A stretch of DNA of 64,000 bases from Devosia sp. Root685 (GCF_001427875.1 NZ_LMHK01000002.1:408049-472048), one strand, 5' to 3'. Counted from the stretch's first letter, positions 35,530 to 45,181 are shown. A program made the numbers and translations. Notes: generated by a model from the letters alone, not told the origin.

Positions 35530-35553
35530 GGCTCTTTGTTCCCTCAAAGAGCC
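35530..35553 (-). other. Hairpin just upstream of the binding-protein gene
   Basis: On the minus strand GGCTCTTTG and CAAAGAGCC form a perfect 9-bp stem with a 6-base loop, ending 17 bases before the binding-protein ATG and next to its CGGAGA ribosome site. It may act as an RNA processing or stability element separating ubiX from the transporter part. Confidence 0.5.
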
Positions 35554-35603
35554 TGTTCCCTGCTTCTGTGCTGGCTGAGGCAACCAGCAGGCACGTCCCC
35601 TGA

Positions 35604-36185
35604 CTAGCTCAGACCTCCTTCTTTCCATCGGCGCACACTGGGGTGGTCGAAATCGAACAGGTCCAGAGCGCGACCAACCGTCTGGCTGACCAGATCGTCG
35701 AGTGTCTTCGGACGTGTATAGAAGCTGGGCACGGGCGGCACGATAATCGCCCCGCTGCGCGTTGCCGTGTCCATCAAGGCGATGTGACCGGCATGGAGCG
35801 GGGTTTCCCGCACCATCAGCACCAGCTTGCGCCGCTCCTTGAGACAGACATCGGCGGCCCGCGAAATCAGGTCGTCGGTATAGCAATGGGCGACGGCGCT
35901 TAGCGTCTTTATCGAACAGGGCGCGACCAGCATGCCTTCGCACTTGAATGAGCCCGAAGCCACCGCCGCCCCGATATCCTTATGCGGATAAACGACGTCG
36001 GCGAGCGCGCGAATATCGTCAGCCGAAGTGGCAGCGCCTTCCTCAATCGCGGTGCGAATGCCGGCTGACGACATGATGAGGTGGGTTTCCACGTCCTCGA
36101 TGTCGCGCAGCATTTCGAGCGCCCGCACGCCGTAGCAGGCACCGGAGGCTCCGGTAATCGCGACGATCATGCGGCGCTTACCCAT
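35604..36185 (-). CDS. ubiX: Flavin prenyltransferase UbiX/Pad1 family
   Basis: A 193-residue flavin prenyltransferase that makes prenylated FMN, the cofactor of UbiD decarboxylases. Typical elements: AITGASGACYG (about residue 9), the APCSIKTLSAVA segment (about 89) and VRETPLH (about 126). Length is normal. It begins two bases after the ubiD stop, so both are expressed together, and it presumably serves that UbiD specifically; a housekeeping ubiX for ubiquinone synthesis may exist elsewhere. Confidence 0.92.
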   Translation of the reverse strand: MGKRRMIVAITGASGACYGVRALEMLRDIEDVETHLIMSSAGIRTAIEEGAATSADDIRALADVVYPHKDIGAAVASGSFKCEGMLVAPCSIKTLSAVAHCYTDDLISRAADVCLKERRKLVLMVRETPLHAGHIALMDTATRSGAIIVPPVPSFYTRPKTLDDLVSQTVGRALDLFDFDHPSVRRWKEGGLS

Positions 36186-36187
36186 GC

Positions 36188-37621
36188 TCAGCGCCCCCTG
36201 GCGCGCGCGAGGACGCCGCGCATGCGTTCGTAGGACTTTTCGGGGGGCAGCGCCTTATCAAAGCCTTCCTTGCGGTCCGCAGGACGAATGGTGGCGTCGT
36301 AGCCGATCTTGGCGACCATGCCGCCGGCTTCCTGCGGCTCGGAGCGGTCGGCCGGCAGATCGGTAACAACAAGCACGTCGCGTTCGGCGCGCATGCGGGT
36401 GGACTTGGCCAGTTCGACCGCTTCGGTATCCCAGGGATCGACGTCGCTATCGACGATCGTGATGTTCTTGATGATGCTCACGGCACCCCAGCAAATGGCC
36501 ATGGCGCGGCGGGCCTGACCGGGGCGCGGGTTGTGGATCTGCACCACAACATTGTTGCGGCCGGAACCCGAGGCGGTCACGGCCACTTCGCCGACATTGA
36601 GGATAGAACGGGCAAGCTGCGCCTTGAGGCTGGCGGCGATCGGAATCGCACCGAGATAGATATGTTCGGCGTGATAGCCCGGCTCGATCACCTGGAACAT
36701 GGCGTCGGAACGCCGGGTCATGCGGTGGAACGTCGCCAGCACGCCCACGCCATAGTCCTCGTACATGCCGTGATATTCCGAGACATAGCCCTCCTCGATC
36801 GGCTTATCCGCATGAATAAAGCCTTCGAGGACGATCTCGGCATCGGCCGGCACCAGAATATCATTGCTGAGGCACTTGGTGACGCGCACCGGTTCGCCCA
36901 GCAGCGCGCCGGCGCAATGCATCTCGTCGTCACCGAGCCCAAGGTAGAGGCAGGCCGCTAGCTGGATGGCCGGATGTGCGCCGAGAACCACGGCAAAGGG
37001 CAGCGGCTTGCCCATGGTCGCGGCCTTGCGCGCCATGATCGCTAGGTGATGGTTCGGCGCGATGCCGATCAGCGCCTCGGTCGGGCTCAGGATCTTGAGG
37101 CGCGCATAGGATGCATTGCCCAGACCCGTTTCCGGATCGACCGCCACCATCATGCCGGCGCTGATATAGGGGCCGGTTTCCTTGGCAAAGAAGGTCGGCA
37201 CCGGCAAGCGGGCGAGGACGCCATCGGCGAAATCGAGTTGCTGCACCAGGGCATTTTCAACCACGACCGGCGGCACGGGCCTTTTCACCGAAGCAAGCAG
37301 CGTATCCTGAATGGTCGCCGGCTCGACGCCGAGCGCCATGCCGATGCGCTTGCGGTCGGACAGAAGATTGCCGAAAGCAGGCATGTCCGAGCCCTTGATG
37401 CGATTGGCGCGCACGGCCATCGTGTCATGGGTCAGCGAGAGCAGAGCCGAAAGATCAAAGACCGGATCGATTTCCTCATCGACGATCAGAAGCTCGCCTT
37501 GCTCGGCCAGTTGCGCGAGCATCGTCCTGCAGGATTGATCCTGGCGGCCCACCGCCACATCAGCGCCAGCAGCCAGGCCGATCTTCGAGTTGTACAAGGC
37601 TGAAGACTGGCTGGCCGACAT
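36188..37621 (-). CDS. ubiD: UbiD-family prenyl-FMN-dependent decarboxylase
   Basis: A 477-residue reversible decarboxylase of the UbiD family acting on aromatic, heteroaromatic or alpha,beta-unsaturated carboxylic acids. The family core is clear: EGYVSEYHGMYEDYG in the middle, HNPRPGQARRAM, and IVDSDVDPWD with the conserved acidic residues. It is the first gene of the operon that ends with an ammonia-lyase, whose products (cinnamate- or urocanate-like acrylates) are the class of acid that UbiD enzymes decarboxylate. That link is inference. Ubiquinone biosynthesis is less likely given the catabolic setting. Confidence 0.88.
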   Translation of the reverse strand: MSASQSSALYNSKIGLAAGADVAVGRQDQSCRTMLAQLAEQGELLIVDEEIDPVFDLSALLSLTHDTMAVRANRIKGSDMPAFGNLLSDRKRIGMALGVEPATIQDTLLASVKRPVPPVVVENALVQQLDFADGVLARLPVPTFFAKETGPYISAGMMVAVDPETGLGNASYARLKILSPTEALIGIAPNHHLAIMARKAATMGKPLPFAVVLGAHPAIQLAACLYLGLGDDEMHCAGALLGEPVRVTKCLSNDILVPADAEIVLEGFIHADKPIEEGYVSEYHGMYEDYGVGVLATFHRMTRRSDAMFQVIEPGYHAEHIYLGAIPIAASLKAQLARSILNVGEVAVTASGSGRNNVVVQIHNPRPGQARRAMAICWGAVSIIKNITIVDSDVDPWDTEAVELAKSTRMRAERDVLVVTDLPADRSEPQEAGGMVAKIGYDATIRPADRKEGFDKALPPEKSYERMRGVLARARGR

Positions 37622-37627
37622 CGATAG

Positions 37628-37670
37628 TACCCGGTGCTCGATTGATTATTTGGTGAGCATGCTCGGTACG
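37628..37670 (-). promoter_or_regulatory. Imperfect inverted repeat in the ubiD operon promoter region
   Basis: TGCTC (37635-37639) and GAGCA (37655-37659) are inverted around an A/T-rich centre, with outer GTACC and GGTAC ends; GAGCATGCTC at 37655-37664 is itself a perfect palindrome. It lies immediately upstream of the ubiD start and is a candidate regulator site, for instance for the LysR-LysR protein. Confidence 0.35.
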
Positions 37671-37753
37671 ACGCGGGATGTGTAGCCAGCTACCGTTTAA
37701 GACTGGTATCGCGTTTGTTTAAGTGACCGCCAGGAGAATCGCGGCCTGCCGAC

Positions 37754-38581
37754 CTAGACCGGCTCCGTTGCGCGGTCGCGGGTGTGCCAGTTTCCGTCGC
37801 GCCATTCGCGCACGGTGACGGTGATCATGTCGGCGGAAATGTCGATCAGGTTATAGGCGTTCGGCTCGCCCCTGAGGCGTGTCGAAATTGCGGAGGAGGC
37901 CTGAACCACGAGGATGGGCGCCACCACGGACTTGCTCAAACCCATCGGCTCGCCCTGGCGCGCGGCCGATTTCGTCTCGTGCTTGCGCACGTAGGAGAGG
38001 TGGAAATGGCCTGACAGAACCAGTCTGACGCCGAGATTGGCAAACACTTCCAACGCATCATCGGCACGCTTCACCCGCTTGGTTTTCTGGATCATCGGCT
38101 CGGTGGGAAAGAGCAGCGGATGGTGGGCAACGATGACGCGGACCGCATCAGGCGATACTGAGGCAAAGCGCTCCGCCAAATCTCCCAGCTGGCCGCGCGA
38201 AATTGTGCCGTGGCCCCAATTCCATTCGAGCCGCGCGCGACGCGAGGTACGCATACCGACCAGCGCCACCCCGCCCATCTCGACCACCGGCTCGAGGTCC
38301 TTGGCGATATAGCGCCGATAGAGCCCATAGGGGTTGAGGAAGCGCCTGAAGATATTGACCGCCGGCACATCGTGATTTCCCGGCACGGCAAAAATCGGCG
38401 CCTTGAGCTTGTCGAGAAATTCGCGGGCTTCTTCGAACTCGTCCTTGGTGCCGATCTGGGTAAAATCGCCACTGGCAACGATCAGGTCGGGGTTCTGTGC
38501 ATTGATGTCGTCGGCAAAACCCTCGGCCAGAGCGGGGTCGTGATGGCCGAAATGCAGGTCGGAAATATGGAGAAGTTTCAC
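37754..38581 (-). CDS. Calcineurin-like metallophosphoesterase (CpdA-type)
   Basis: A 275-residue metallophosphoesterase with all family motifs: HISDLHFG (residue 5), SGDFTQ (about 36), GNHD (about 68), AHHPLLF (about 150) and SGHFHLSY (about 189). The set resembles cyclic nucleotide phosphodiesterases of the CpdA type. A GTG start overlaps the stop of the lipid kinase gene (GTGA), so the two are coupled, and a role in phospholipid or nucleotide signalling is possible. No signal peptide is seen. Confidence 0.86.
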   Translation of the reverse strand: MKLLHISDLHFGHHDPALAEGFADDINAQNPDLIVASGDFTQIGTKDEFEEAREFLDKLKAPIFAVPGNHDVPAVNIFRRFLNPYGLYRRYIAKDLEPVVEMGGVALVGMRTSRRARLEWNWGHGTISRGQLGDLAERFASVSPDAVRVIVAHHPLLFPTEPMIQKTKRVKRADDALEVFANLGVRLVLSGHFHLSYVRKHETKSAARQGEPMGLSKSVVAPILVVQASSAISTRLRGEPNAYNLIDISADMITVTVREWRDGNWHTRDRATEPV

Positions 38582-39504
38582 GCGACCTCCACCGAAGCGG
38601 TGATTTCAGCCGGAACGATAACGGAAAGGGCCTGCGGACGAATGGCGAATTCCAGCGGTGTGTTCAATGTTTCCACCTCTCCGTCGAGCATCACCTTGAT
38701 CAGGGCATGGCGGGTATCGATGGTGACGCCGGTGATGCTTTCCATCGAGAGGGCTTCATCATTCTGCCAGTTGCCCAGGATCATTCCAGCGGTGAGCCGG
38801 AGAAAATCCCGCACGTTGAGATGCTTCAACGAGTAGAGCGTCAGCGTGCCGCCATCAAGGCATTGCCGGGAAAAGAACTGACCTAGCCCCTCGTCATAGG
38901 CATTGCTTGCAACCGCCAGCGCCTGCACGCGCTCGATGCGACGGGCGCCTTCGGCCGTTTCGATAACCACTGCGAGCCGCTTGGCACGCGCCAGCCGCCG
39001 GAAAAAATAACGCAGCAATCCGATCTTGGCCGATGCATCCCGGCGACCGCGAATGCGTTCACGTCCTGCAGCGACCCCGGGAATAACGCCAATGACCACC
39101 TTGTGCAGAAAAATGCGGCCATTTACTTCGCCTACATCAATGCGATGCTCATGCCCGGTGACGAGGTTAGCCACGGCCTTGGGGAGATCGAGCGGCACAT
39201 GAAGGTCTTTGGCCAGAGCATTGACGGTGCCGAGCGGCAGAATGGCGAGGGACTTGTTGGTCCCCACCAGCGCCTCGGCCACCGCCGTGATCGTTCCATC
39301 ACCTCCCGCCGCCACAATGATCGACGCCTCGCTCGCCATGGCGTCGCTCAGCCGCGTCGACAGATCGCAGTCCGTCCTTGCATCTATGGTCGCGGTCAGA
39401 TCGTTGGCCACGAACAGGTCGCGCAGCGTATCCTCCGATATGCCGGTAGCATTGGCTGTGCCCGCATTGGCATTGAGGATCACATAATATGATTGGTTGC
39501 TCAC
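38578..39504 (-). CDS. Diacylglycerol kinase-family lipid kinase (DagK/YegS-like)
   Basis: A 308-residue cytosolic or peripheral lipid kinase. The nucleotide-binding GGDGT motif is in VAAGGDGTITAVAE (about residue 67), followed by LPLGTVNALAKDL at about 90. The C-terminal beta-sandwich domain ends in the typical DGEVE stretch. A GTG start at 39504 fits the family start (SNQSYYVILNANAGT); the longer frame upstream has no family similarity. It is divergent from a PAP2 phosphatase gene, so kinase and phosphatase of the same lipid pool may be paired. Confidence 0.88.
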   Translation of the reverse strand: MSNQSYYVILNANAGTANATGISEDTLRDLFVANDLTATIDARTDCDLSTRLSDAMASEASIIVAAGGDGTITAVAEALVGTNKSLAILPLGTVNALAKDLHVPLDLPKAVANLVTGHEHRIDVGEVNGRIFLHKVVIGVIPGVAAGRERIRGRRDASAKIGLLRYFFRRLARAKRLAVVIETAEGARRIERVQALAVASNAYDEGLGQFFSRQCLDGGTLTLYSLKHLNVRDFLRLTAGMILGNWQNDEALSMESITGVTIDTRHALIKVMLDGEVETLNTPLEFAIRPQALSVIVPAEITASVEVA

Positions 39505-39579
39505 AGGTACCGCCCCGAGGGAGTATTCCGCTGGGGAACGTGCACGGGGCACATGCGTTGCGAGGAAACACGGAAATCC

Positions 39580-40308
39580 ATGTTCGATAAGCTTCAGAAC
39601 TCCCCCCACTATCGCCAGGTCTATGGCTTCGTCACCAGCGAATCCAAGCTGTTAGCGTCCATCGCGCTGATCAGCGGGCTGGTCCTCGCTTTTCTGCGCA
39701 TTGCCGACGAAATGGTCGAAGGCGAGATGGAAGCGTTCGACAATTCCATCCTGATGCTGTTTCGCGACCCGGCCAATGTAGATCAGGTGATCGGCCCCAA
39801 CTGGCTGCATGAAATGGTCCGGGACATCACCGCCCTCGGCAGCTTTGCCGTTCTTGGGCTCATCGTCGTTGCCGTTTGCAGCTATCTCCTTTTGGCGCGT
39901 ATGCGGCGCGAGGCGCTGCTGGTCGTCATCTCGGTCATGGGGGGCACGATCCTCAGCACTGTGCTCAAGATGACCTATGACCGCCCCCGCCCGGACCTCA
40001 CCGCCATGTCTCAGCAATTCACCGCCAGCTTTCCGAGCGGCCATGCCATGCTCTCGGCCGTGACCTTTCTTACCCTCGGAGCGCTGCTGGCGCGTCTGGC
40101 GCCCACAAGGCCATTGCAGGTCTTTGCCATTGGCGCGGCGGTCGTCCTCACCTTGCTCGTCGGGCTGAGCAGGCTCTTTATGGGGGTGCACTACCCGAGC
40201 GACATCCTCGCCGGCTGGTGCCTCGGCGCCGCATGGGCGCTTCTCTGCTTCATCGTCGCCACGCTGCTGCAAAGGCGCGGCGAAATCCGTCCGGATGGTG
40301 TTTCGTAA
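39580..40308 (+). CDS. PAP2-family membrane phosphatase
   Basis: A 242-residue integral membrane phosphatase with about five helices. The three-part active site is complete: KMTYDRPRP (about residue 130), FPSGHAM (about 149) and SRLFMGVHYPSD (about 196-207). It acts on phosphatidic acid, undecaprenyl pyrophosphate or related lipids, on the periplasmic side. ATG 39580 after GAGGAAAC is preferred; ATG 39553 would add nine residues. Divergent from the lipid kinase by 75 bases. Confidence 0.88.
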   Translation: MFDKLQNSPHYRQVYGFVTSESKLLASIALISGLVLAFLRIADEMVEGEMEAFDNSILMLFRDPANVDQVIGPNWLHEMVRDITALGSFAVLGLIVVAVCSYLLLARMRREALLVVISVMGGTILSTVLKMTYDRPRPDLTAMSQQFTASFPSGHAMLSAVTFLTLGALLARLAPTRPLQVFAIGAAVVLTLLVGLSRLFMGVHYPSDILAGWCLGAAWALLCFIVATLLQRRGEIRPDGVS

Positions 40309-40365
40309 GGGCTCGGCCCGTCGTGTTGAATTGATGCCCGGCGCGGAAGTGCCTATCTATGCGCC

Positions 40366-41004
40366 ATGGCTCCCAAGAAGAAACCTGAAGTCCCCGCAAA
40401 GTTCATTGCCGAGTGGACCCTGCCGCCCGCCGCAACGCTGGGCTCGTCGGTTCGCGCCCACGGCATCCTTCTGGAAATACGGGCCAAACTGCCTTCGGCG
40501 GTAAAGAAGTCGCTGAGCGTCGTGGCGAGCGCGCTGACATTACGGATGCCCGAGGGAGAGGAGGCTGCGTTCAAAAGCGCCTCCGCCGTCATCGAAAAAA
40601 CCCTGAAGAGCATCGAAGATCTGCCGGTAATCCCGCGCGAAATTGAAGACATCCTGACCATCAAAACCTCCGAGCGGCACAGATGGTTGAAGGACGGGCG
40701 GCTGCCGAGTGCCGGTACGCGTACGGTCAAACTGCGTGGACGCGCGCGGAAAATAACCTTCCACGTCTTCGACCCTCGCCGCGTCGAGGAGATTCTCGAC
40801 AAAGACCTGATCGACACCTGGCGGGAAGAAGACGCCCTGACCGCTGCGGAAAACCGGCGGAAGGCGGCATGGAAAACCAAGCTCGCCCGATCCCAGAAGG
40901 CCACGGCGAGTTCCCCGCCTCCGCAGTCAGCCGACACGGAGGGCGAGGAGCGCAAGAAACTGGCCGGCTGGGCAGAATTCGAGCGAGAAGGCTTGCTGCG
41001 CTAG
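40366..41004 (+). CDS. Conserved hypothetical protein, charged C-terminus
   Basis: A 212-residue protein that I do not recognise. It is rich in Lys, Arg, Glu and Ala, with an N-terminal domain of mixed strands and helices (residues 10-150, including RPRRVEEILD-like DPRRVEEILDKDLIDTW) and a likely disordered, proline/serine-containing tail near residues 170-195. No signal peptide or membrane segment. Its codon use resembles neighbours and it fills the space between PAP2 and the convergent alcohol dehydrogenase with 2 bases to spare, which supports it being real. Confidence 0.6.
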   Translation: MAPKKKPEVPAKFIAEWTLPPAATLGSSVRAHGILLEIRAKLPSAVKKSLSVVASALTLRMPEGEEAAFKSASAVIEKTLKSIEDLPVIPREIEDILTIKTSERHRWLKDGRLPSAGTRTVKLRGRARKITFHVFDPRRVEEILDKDLIDTWREEDALTAAENRRKAAWKTKLARSQKATASSPPPQSADTEGEERKKLAGWAEFEREGLLR

Positions 41005-41006
41005 GC

Positions 41007-42143
41007 TCAAAAAGCGTTCTGGTAGATCGTCAGGATTTCCGAGGGTCCCAGGGCGCGCGGATTGTTGTCGATCAGGCGCTTGATGGCGAAAGCCTCTTCG
41101 GCCCAGAGCGGCAAATCGTCCTTATTGGCGCCATGGCGCGACAGCTGCATTTCGATGCCGAGATCCCGGCACCATGCCAAAGCGCTGGCAAGAACGATGC
41201 GCTCGTCGGAATGGCTCGGCAGGCCCAGGGCCGATAGAATGGCCGCCGTCTTTTCCGGCCGCGCATTGGCGTTGAAGGCCAGGACATGGGGGAAGACGAT
41301 CGCATTGGCGAGACCATGCGGGAGTTTTAGGCGGGTGCCCAGCGGATAGGCCAGCGCATGGCCGCCCGCGGTATTCACCGGGCCGAGGCAGACGCCGCCA
41401 TAATAGGAGGCGAGCATCATGCCGGCGCGGGCTTCGGTATCGGAACCATTGGCGACGGCGCGGGCGAGATAGCGGCCGACAAGCTCAATGCCGAGGGTCG
41501 CATAGCCATCGATCAGCGGATGCGCCTTGATATTGGTGAAGGATTCCACGCAGTGCGCCAAGGCGTCGACGCCGGTGGCGGCGGTCACGGCCGAGGGCAC
41601 CGAATAGGTCAGTTCAGGGTCAAGCACCACGATATCGGCCAGCATATGCCGGCTTTCGATCGCGAGTTTTGCGAGGGTTTCGGGATTGGTGACGAGGGAG
41701 CGAATGCCCGCCTCCGAGCCCGTGCCTGAGGTGGTGGGAACCTGGGCCAGCGCCGTACGGCGGCCGAGGACCTTGCCGACACCGACAACATCAAGCACGG
41801 ACTGTTCGCCATCCCAGAGAACGGCAACGAGCTTGGCGACGTCCATGACGGAGCCACCACCGAGGCCGATCACGAGATCGGGCTTGAAGGCGCGGGCGGC
41901 AACGAGCACCGCTTCGACGGCCGGCAGATCGGGCTCGGGCGGAATGTCGATGTAGGTTTCGATAGCGCCCTTGAGACCGATGCGCGAGGCGAAGCCGACG
42001 GTGGGCGCCATGGCGACGACGAAGATACGACTAAAACCATCGGCCCATTCGGCGAGGTGCGAAATGGCGCCGGCGCCGATCTCAAGCCGCGCCGGTTGCA
42101 CCAGCGTGATCGGCCGCGCCATGGAGAGAACGTGTTCAGACAT
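41007..42143 (-). CDS. Iron-containing alcohol dehydrogenase
   Basis: A 378-residue group III metal-dependent dehydrogenase. NAD-binding GLGGGSVMDVAK is at about residue 93; metal ligands lie in ATGVDALAHCVESF (about 190-203) and KLPHGLANAIVFPHVLAFN (about 270-288). It oxidises or reduces a hydroxy/aldehyde group; in this locus a C3-C4 hydroxyacid or semialdehyde is plausible. ATG at 42143 overlaps the end of the DapA-like gene by 8 bases, so it belongs to the operon 45181-41007. Confidence 0.9.
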   Translation of the reverse strand: MSEHVLSMARPITLVQPARLEIGAGAISHLAEWADGFSRIFVVAMAPTVGFASRIGLKGAIETYIDIPPEPDLPAVEAVLVAARAFKPDLVIGLGGGSVMDVAKLVAVLWDGEQSVLDVVGVGKVLGRRTALAQVPTTSGTGSEAGIRSLVTNPETLAKLAIESRHMLADIVVLDPELTYSVPSAVTAATGVDALAHCVESFTNIKAHPLIDGYATLGIELVGRYLARAVANGSDTEARAGMMLASYYGGVCLGPVNTAGGHALAYPLGTRLKLPHGLANAIVFPHVLAFNANARPEKTAAILSALGLPSHSDERIVLASALAWCRDLGIEMQLSRHGANKDDLPLWAEEAFAIKRLIDNNPRALGPSEILTIYQNAF

Positions 42144-43068
42144 GTTCCTCTCCTTCGAGCGCCGCCATTTTTGCCCAGACGAGATCGAGTTCGGCCGGGG
42201 TCAATTCGACGAGCGGCGGACGGACGCGGGTCCAGCCGGCATGGCTGCGGCGCTTGGCGAGCATGGCCTTGATAGTGGGGAGCTGCACATAGGCGTTGGA
42301 GAGGTCGCGCCAGGCATTGATGCGGGCCTGGGCGGCGTCGACCTTGGCACTCTGGGCGCCGTCGAACCAGTTGTCGAAGACCACGCGCAGGTGTTTGCCG
42401 ATCAGATTGGAGCTGGAGGTGATACATCCTGCCCCGCCGGCGCGCAGCAGCGGCAGCATGAAGGGGTCGGCGCCGGCGAGGACGGAGAAATCCTGGAAAG
42501 CCCCAGCGAAGGCCTCCATGCTCTCGATCTTGCCCGAGGAATCTTTCACGCCGACGATGACGCCGGGAAAGGCTTCGCGGAGGCGCACGGTCAATTCGAG
42601 CGAGATGCCGATCTGGGCGATGGGCGGGATATGGTAGAGAATGACGCGCAGATCATTGCTGCCGACGCCTTCGATCAATTCGGCGTAAAAGCGGAAGAGG
42701 CCCTCGTCGCTGACGCCCTTGTAATAAAACGGCGGCAGGACGACGCAGGCTTTTACGCCGGCTTCGACCGCGTGCTTTACGAGCGTAATGCTGTCGGGAA
42801 CGTTGGTCTGCGAGGTGCCGGGCAAGAGGCGCTGCGGATCAAGGCCTGCCGCGATGACCTTTTCGAGCAGGTCTCGGCGCTGAGCGATGCTGAAGGAGTT
42901 GGCTTCGCCGGTGGTGCCGAGGAGCGCGACGCCATCGCAGCCCTCTTCGATCAGCGCCTTGCAGTGGGCGGCAAAGGCGGCGTGGTCCGGTGTGCCGTCT
43001 TCGAGGACTGGCGTGGCGGAGGCGCAAAAGACGCCGGAAACGGGGAGGTTCTTGGCGGGATTCATCAC
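42136..43068 (-). CDS. Dihydrodipicolinate synthase/N-acetylneuraminate lyase-family aldolase
   Basis: A 310-residue Schiff-base TIM-barrel lyase. [10 protein letters not shown] (about residue 45) binds the ketoacid carboxylate; the catalytic tyrosine is in VILYHIPP (about 140) and the Schiff-base lysine in VGVKDSSG (about 168). It probably cleaves or dehydrates a 2-keto-3-deoxy sugar acid rather than making lysine precursors, given the neighbours PdxA2, Fe-dehydrogenase and predicted neuraminidase. ATG overlaps the PdxA2 stop by four bases. Confidence 0.9.
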   Translation of the reverse strand: MMNPAKNLPVSGVFCASATPVLEDGTPDHAAFAAHCKALIEEGCDGVALLGTTGEANSFSIAQRRDLLEKVIAAGLDPQRLLPGTSQTNVPDSITLVKHAVEAGVKACVVLPPFYYKGVSDEGLFRFYAELIEGVGSNDLRVILYHIPPIAQIGISLELTVRLREAFPGVIVGVKDSSGKIESMEAFAGAFQDFSVLAGADPFMLPLLRAGGAGCITSSSNLIGKHLRVVFDNWFDGAQSAKVDAAQARINAWRDLSNAYVQLPTIKAMLAKRRSHAGWTRVRPPLVELTPAELDLVWAKMAALEGEEHV

Positions 43069-44012
43069 TTCTTCCCCGAAACGAGCCGCCGCGCATAGGC
43101 GATGGCAGACTGCATATTGGTGTGGTTGGCCTTGCCGGTGCCGGCGATATCGAAAGCGGTGCCGTGATCGACCGAGGTGCGGTCGATGGGCAGGCCGAGC
43201 GAGACGTTGACGGCGGTATCGAAGGCGACGAGCTTGATCGGGATATGGCCCTGATCGTGATACTGGGCGACGACGAGATCGAAGGCGCCGGTATAGGCGC
43301 GGTGATAGACCGTATCGGCCGAGATCGGGCCGACGACATTGATGCCTTCTGCCTTGGCCATGGCGACGGCCGGGACAACCTGCAGGTCATCCTCATTGCC
43401 GAAGAGGCCGCTTTCGCCGCAGTGCGGATTGATGCCGGCGACGGCGATGCGCGGATTTTCGTAGCCGATGCGCTTGAGGTGCTCGTTGCCGGTGCGAATG
43501 GTCGCGAGTATGCGTTCGGGCGTGGCGCGATCGATGGCGGTTTTTAGCGACACGTGGGTCGAGACGTGGATGACTTTCAGGCGATCGGAGCCAAGGAGCA
43601 TCCAGGCGGTCTTCTGGCCCGTCAAATGCGCCAGCATACCGGTATGGCCATCGTAATGATGGCCGGCAAGGTTCAGCGCTTCCTTGTTGATCGGCGCGGT
43701 GACGATGCAGCCGATAGTGCCGGCCTCGGCGTCGCGCACCGCTTTTTCGATGAAGCGGAAGGCCGCGTCGCCACCGCGCGGGTCAAGTTTGCCCCATGGG
43801 AGCGGACCGCCTTCGATGGGCAGGTCAACGACGACGCCATCGAGATCGACTGTGGCACCCACCGCGTCACGGGCTTTTTCGAGGGTTTCGCGATTGCCAT
43901 AGATGCGGGTGCGGGCGCGTTCGTCGGCGGACATTTCCGCGACGGCTTTGACCGAAATCTCGGGGCCGACGCCAGCCGGATCGCCCATGGTAATGCCGAT
44001 GATATCGCTCAC
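43065..44012 (-). CDS. pdxA2: PdxA2-type 4-phospho-hydroxyacid dehydrogenase
   Basis: A 315-residue PdxA-family NAD-dependent dehydrogenase. GDPAGVGPE (about residue 9), TAPINKEAL (about 100) and the metal histidines in [14 protein letters not shown] and [12 protein letters not shown] are all visible. GTG at 44012 is preceded by GGAG at 8 bases and overlaps the neuraminidase stop. PdxA2 enzymes are known to oxidise and decarboxylate 4-phospho-threonate or -erythronate to dihydroxyacetone phosphate after a DUF1537 kinase; such a kinase is encoded at 50512 in the divergent operon, so this role is preferred over vitamin B6 synthesis. Confidence 0.88.
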   Translation of the reverse strand: MSDIIGITMGDPAGVGPEISVKAVAEMSADERARTRIYGNRETLEKARDAVGATVDLDGVVVDLPIEGGPLPWGKLDPRGGDAAFRFIEKAVRDAEAGTIGCIVTAPINKEALNLAGHHYDGHTGMLAHLTGQKTAWMLLGSDRLKVIHVSTHVSLKTAIDRATPERILATIRTGNEHLKRIGYENPRIAVAGINPHCGESGLFGNEDDLQVVPAVAMAKAEGINVVGPISADTVYHRAYTGAFDLVVAQYHDQGHIPIKLVAFDTAVNVSLGLPIDRTSVDHGTAFDIAGTGKANHTNMQSAIAYARRLVSGKK

Positions 44013-45181
44013 GAATGTTCTCCGTCGATCCATCCCGCGGGGAGACGGACATATTTGATGGCGCGCCGGAAATAGGTGTAGGCGAGGTGCAATGCGCCGT
44101 CCTCCCCTTCCAGCAGATAGGGATAGGACAATTCCTTGTTCCGTCCGTCGACGGAATTGTTGGAAAGGCAGGTGCCGGGGCTGTCGTCGACAATGCGGCG
44201 CAGCGGCCAGGTTTTGCCGCCATCGCTCGAAACGCAGAGCGTCATCGGCGCGCGTGGCACGCCCCAGATCGGGGCACAGCCGCCGGAGGCGTCGGGTCGA
44301 TCGTCGCCTTCTTCGATCTCGTCATAAAGCGAGACGCGGCGATCACTGGAGGTCACGGCCGAGGTGGGGTTGCAGAGCATCGCGAGACGCCCATCGGCGA
44401 GGCGAATGACGTTGATGGACGAATTATTGTTGGGCACATCGGTCGGCGCGGGGGCAGACCAGGTCTGGCCGCCATCGAGGCTTTCGGAGCGATGGACGAA
44501 ATCGGACTGGCGGCGGCGATAGAAGGCGACCATGTGCTCGCCATCGAGCGGTACGATGGTCATATGGACCGAGCCGATCGAGCCGGGCACTTCGGACATG
44601 GCCCAGGTCTGGCCTTCGTCCGTGCTGATCGCCACAGCGGCGGTGTCGTGGCTGCCGTTCCAGCGCTGGCCGGGACGGGAGATGCAGCGGAACACCGGCA
44701 TCATCCAGGCACCATCGTTGCGCTTGACGAAGCGGCCACGAATGAAGCTCCCGAGCGGCAGGTCTATCGTGCGCGGCTCCGCGCCGCTCAATGCACCATC
44801 GAGGACGGAAATATTGCGGGCGCGCAGCAGGCACTCGTCCTGATTGCCCGAGGGCTGCGCCGTGTGGAAGAGCTGCCACTGGCCGGCGCCATTGCGCCAG
44901 AGAACCGGGTTCTGTTCGGAGCGATCGGGGTCGTGGCTGAGACGCACCGCCGGGGCCCAGCTCTCGGCGCCCAATTTCAGCGTCGTACCATAGATGGAAA
45001 TGTCGGACTTGCCTTCGAGCGTGCCGCCGAACCAGAGGCAGGCGAGCGTGCCGTCGTCCAGGCGCTCGATGAAGGCGGCATGATTTTGCACCATGGGCGA
45101 GGGCAGATATGCCTCCAAACGCCCATCGGCACCCGCCACTAAACGACCGTCCATACGGGCCGCAATTTCCTCCGGCGACAT
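44009..45181 (-). CDS. Predicted neuraminidase/BNR-repeat protein
   Basis: A 390-residue six-bladed propeller protein of the predicted sialidase family. Asp-box repeats are visible: STDEGQTW (about residue 195), SLDGGQTW (about 245) and SSDGGKTW (about 335). No signal peptide is seen, so it would act in the cytoplasm on a substrate already imported. The canonical FRIP motif of sialidases is lacking, and the genuine activity could be another glycosidase or an aldonate-processing function. It is the first gene of the minus-strand operon. Confidence 0.78.
   Translation of the reverse strand: MSPEEIAARMDGRLVAGADGRLEAYLPSPMVQNHAAFIERLDDGTLACLWFGGTLEGKSDISIYGTTLKLGAESWAPAVRLSHDPDRSEQNPVLWRNGAGQWQLFHTAQPSGNQDECLLRARNISVLDGALSGAEPRTIDLPLGSFIRGRFVKRNDGAWMMPVFRCISRPGQRWNGSHDTAAVAISTDEGQTWAMSEVPGSIGSVHMTIVPLDGEHMVAFYRRRQSDFVHRSESLDGGQTWSAPAPTDVPNNNSSINVIRLADGRLAMLCNPTSAVTSSDRRVSLYDEIEEGDDRPDASGGCAPIWGVPRAPMTLCVSSDGGKTWPLRRIVDDSPGTCLSNNSVDGRNKELSYPYLLEGEDGALHLAYTYFRRAIKYVRLPAGWIDGEHS

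Noticed and set aside
33779..35578. Long open frame on the plus strand opposite the binding-protein gene
   Set aside because: The translation shows no family motif and is rich in Arg, Gly and His, typical for antisense of GC-rich coding sequence. The minus-strand gene has a signal peptide and clear family 5 signatures.
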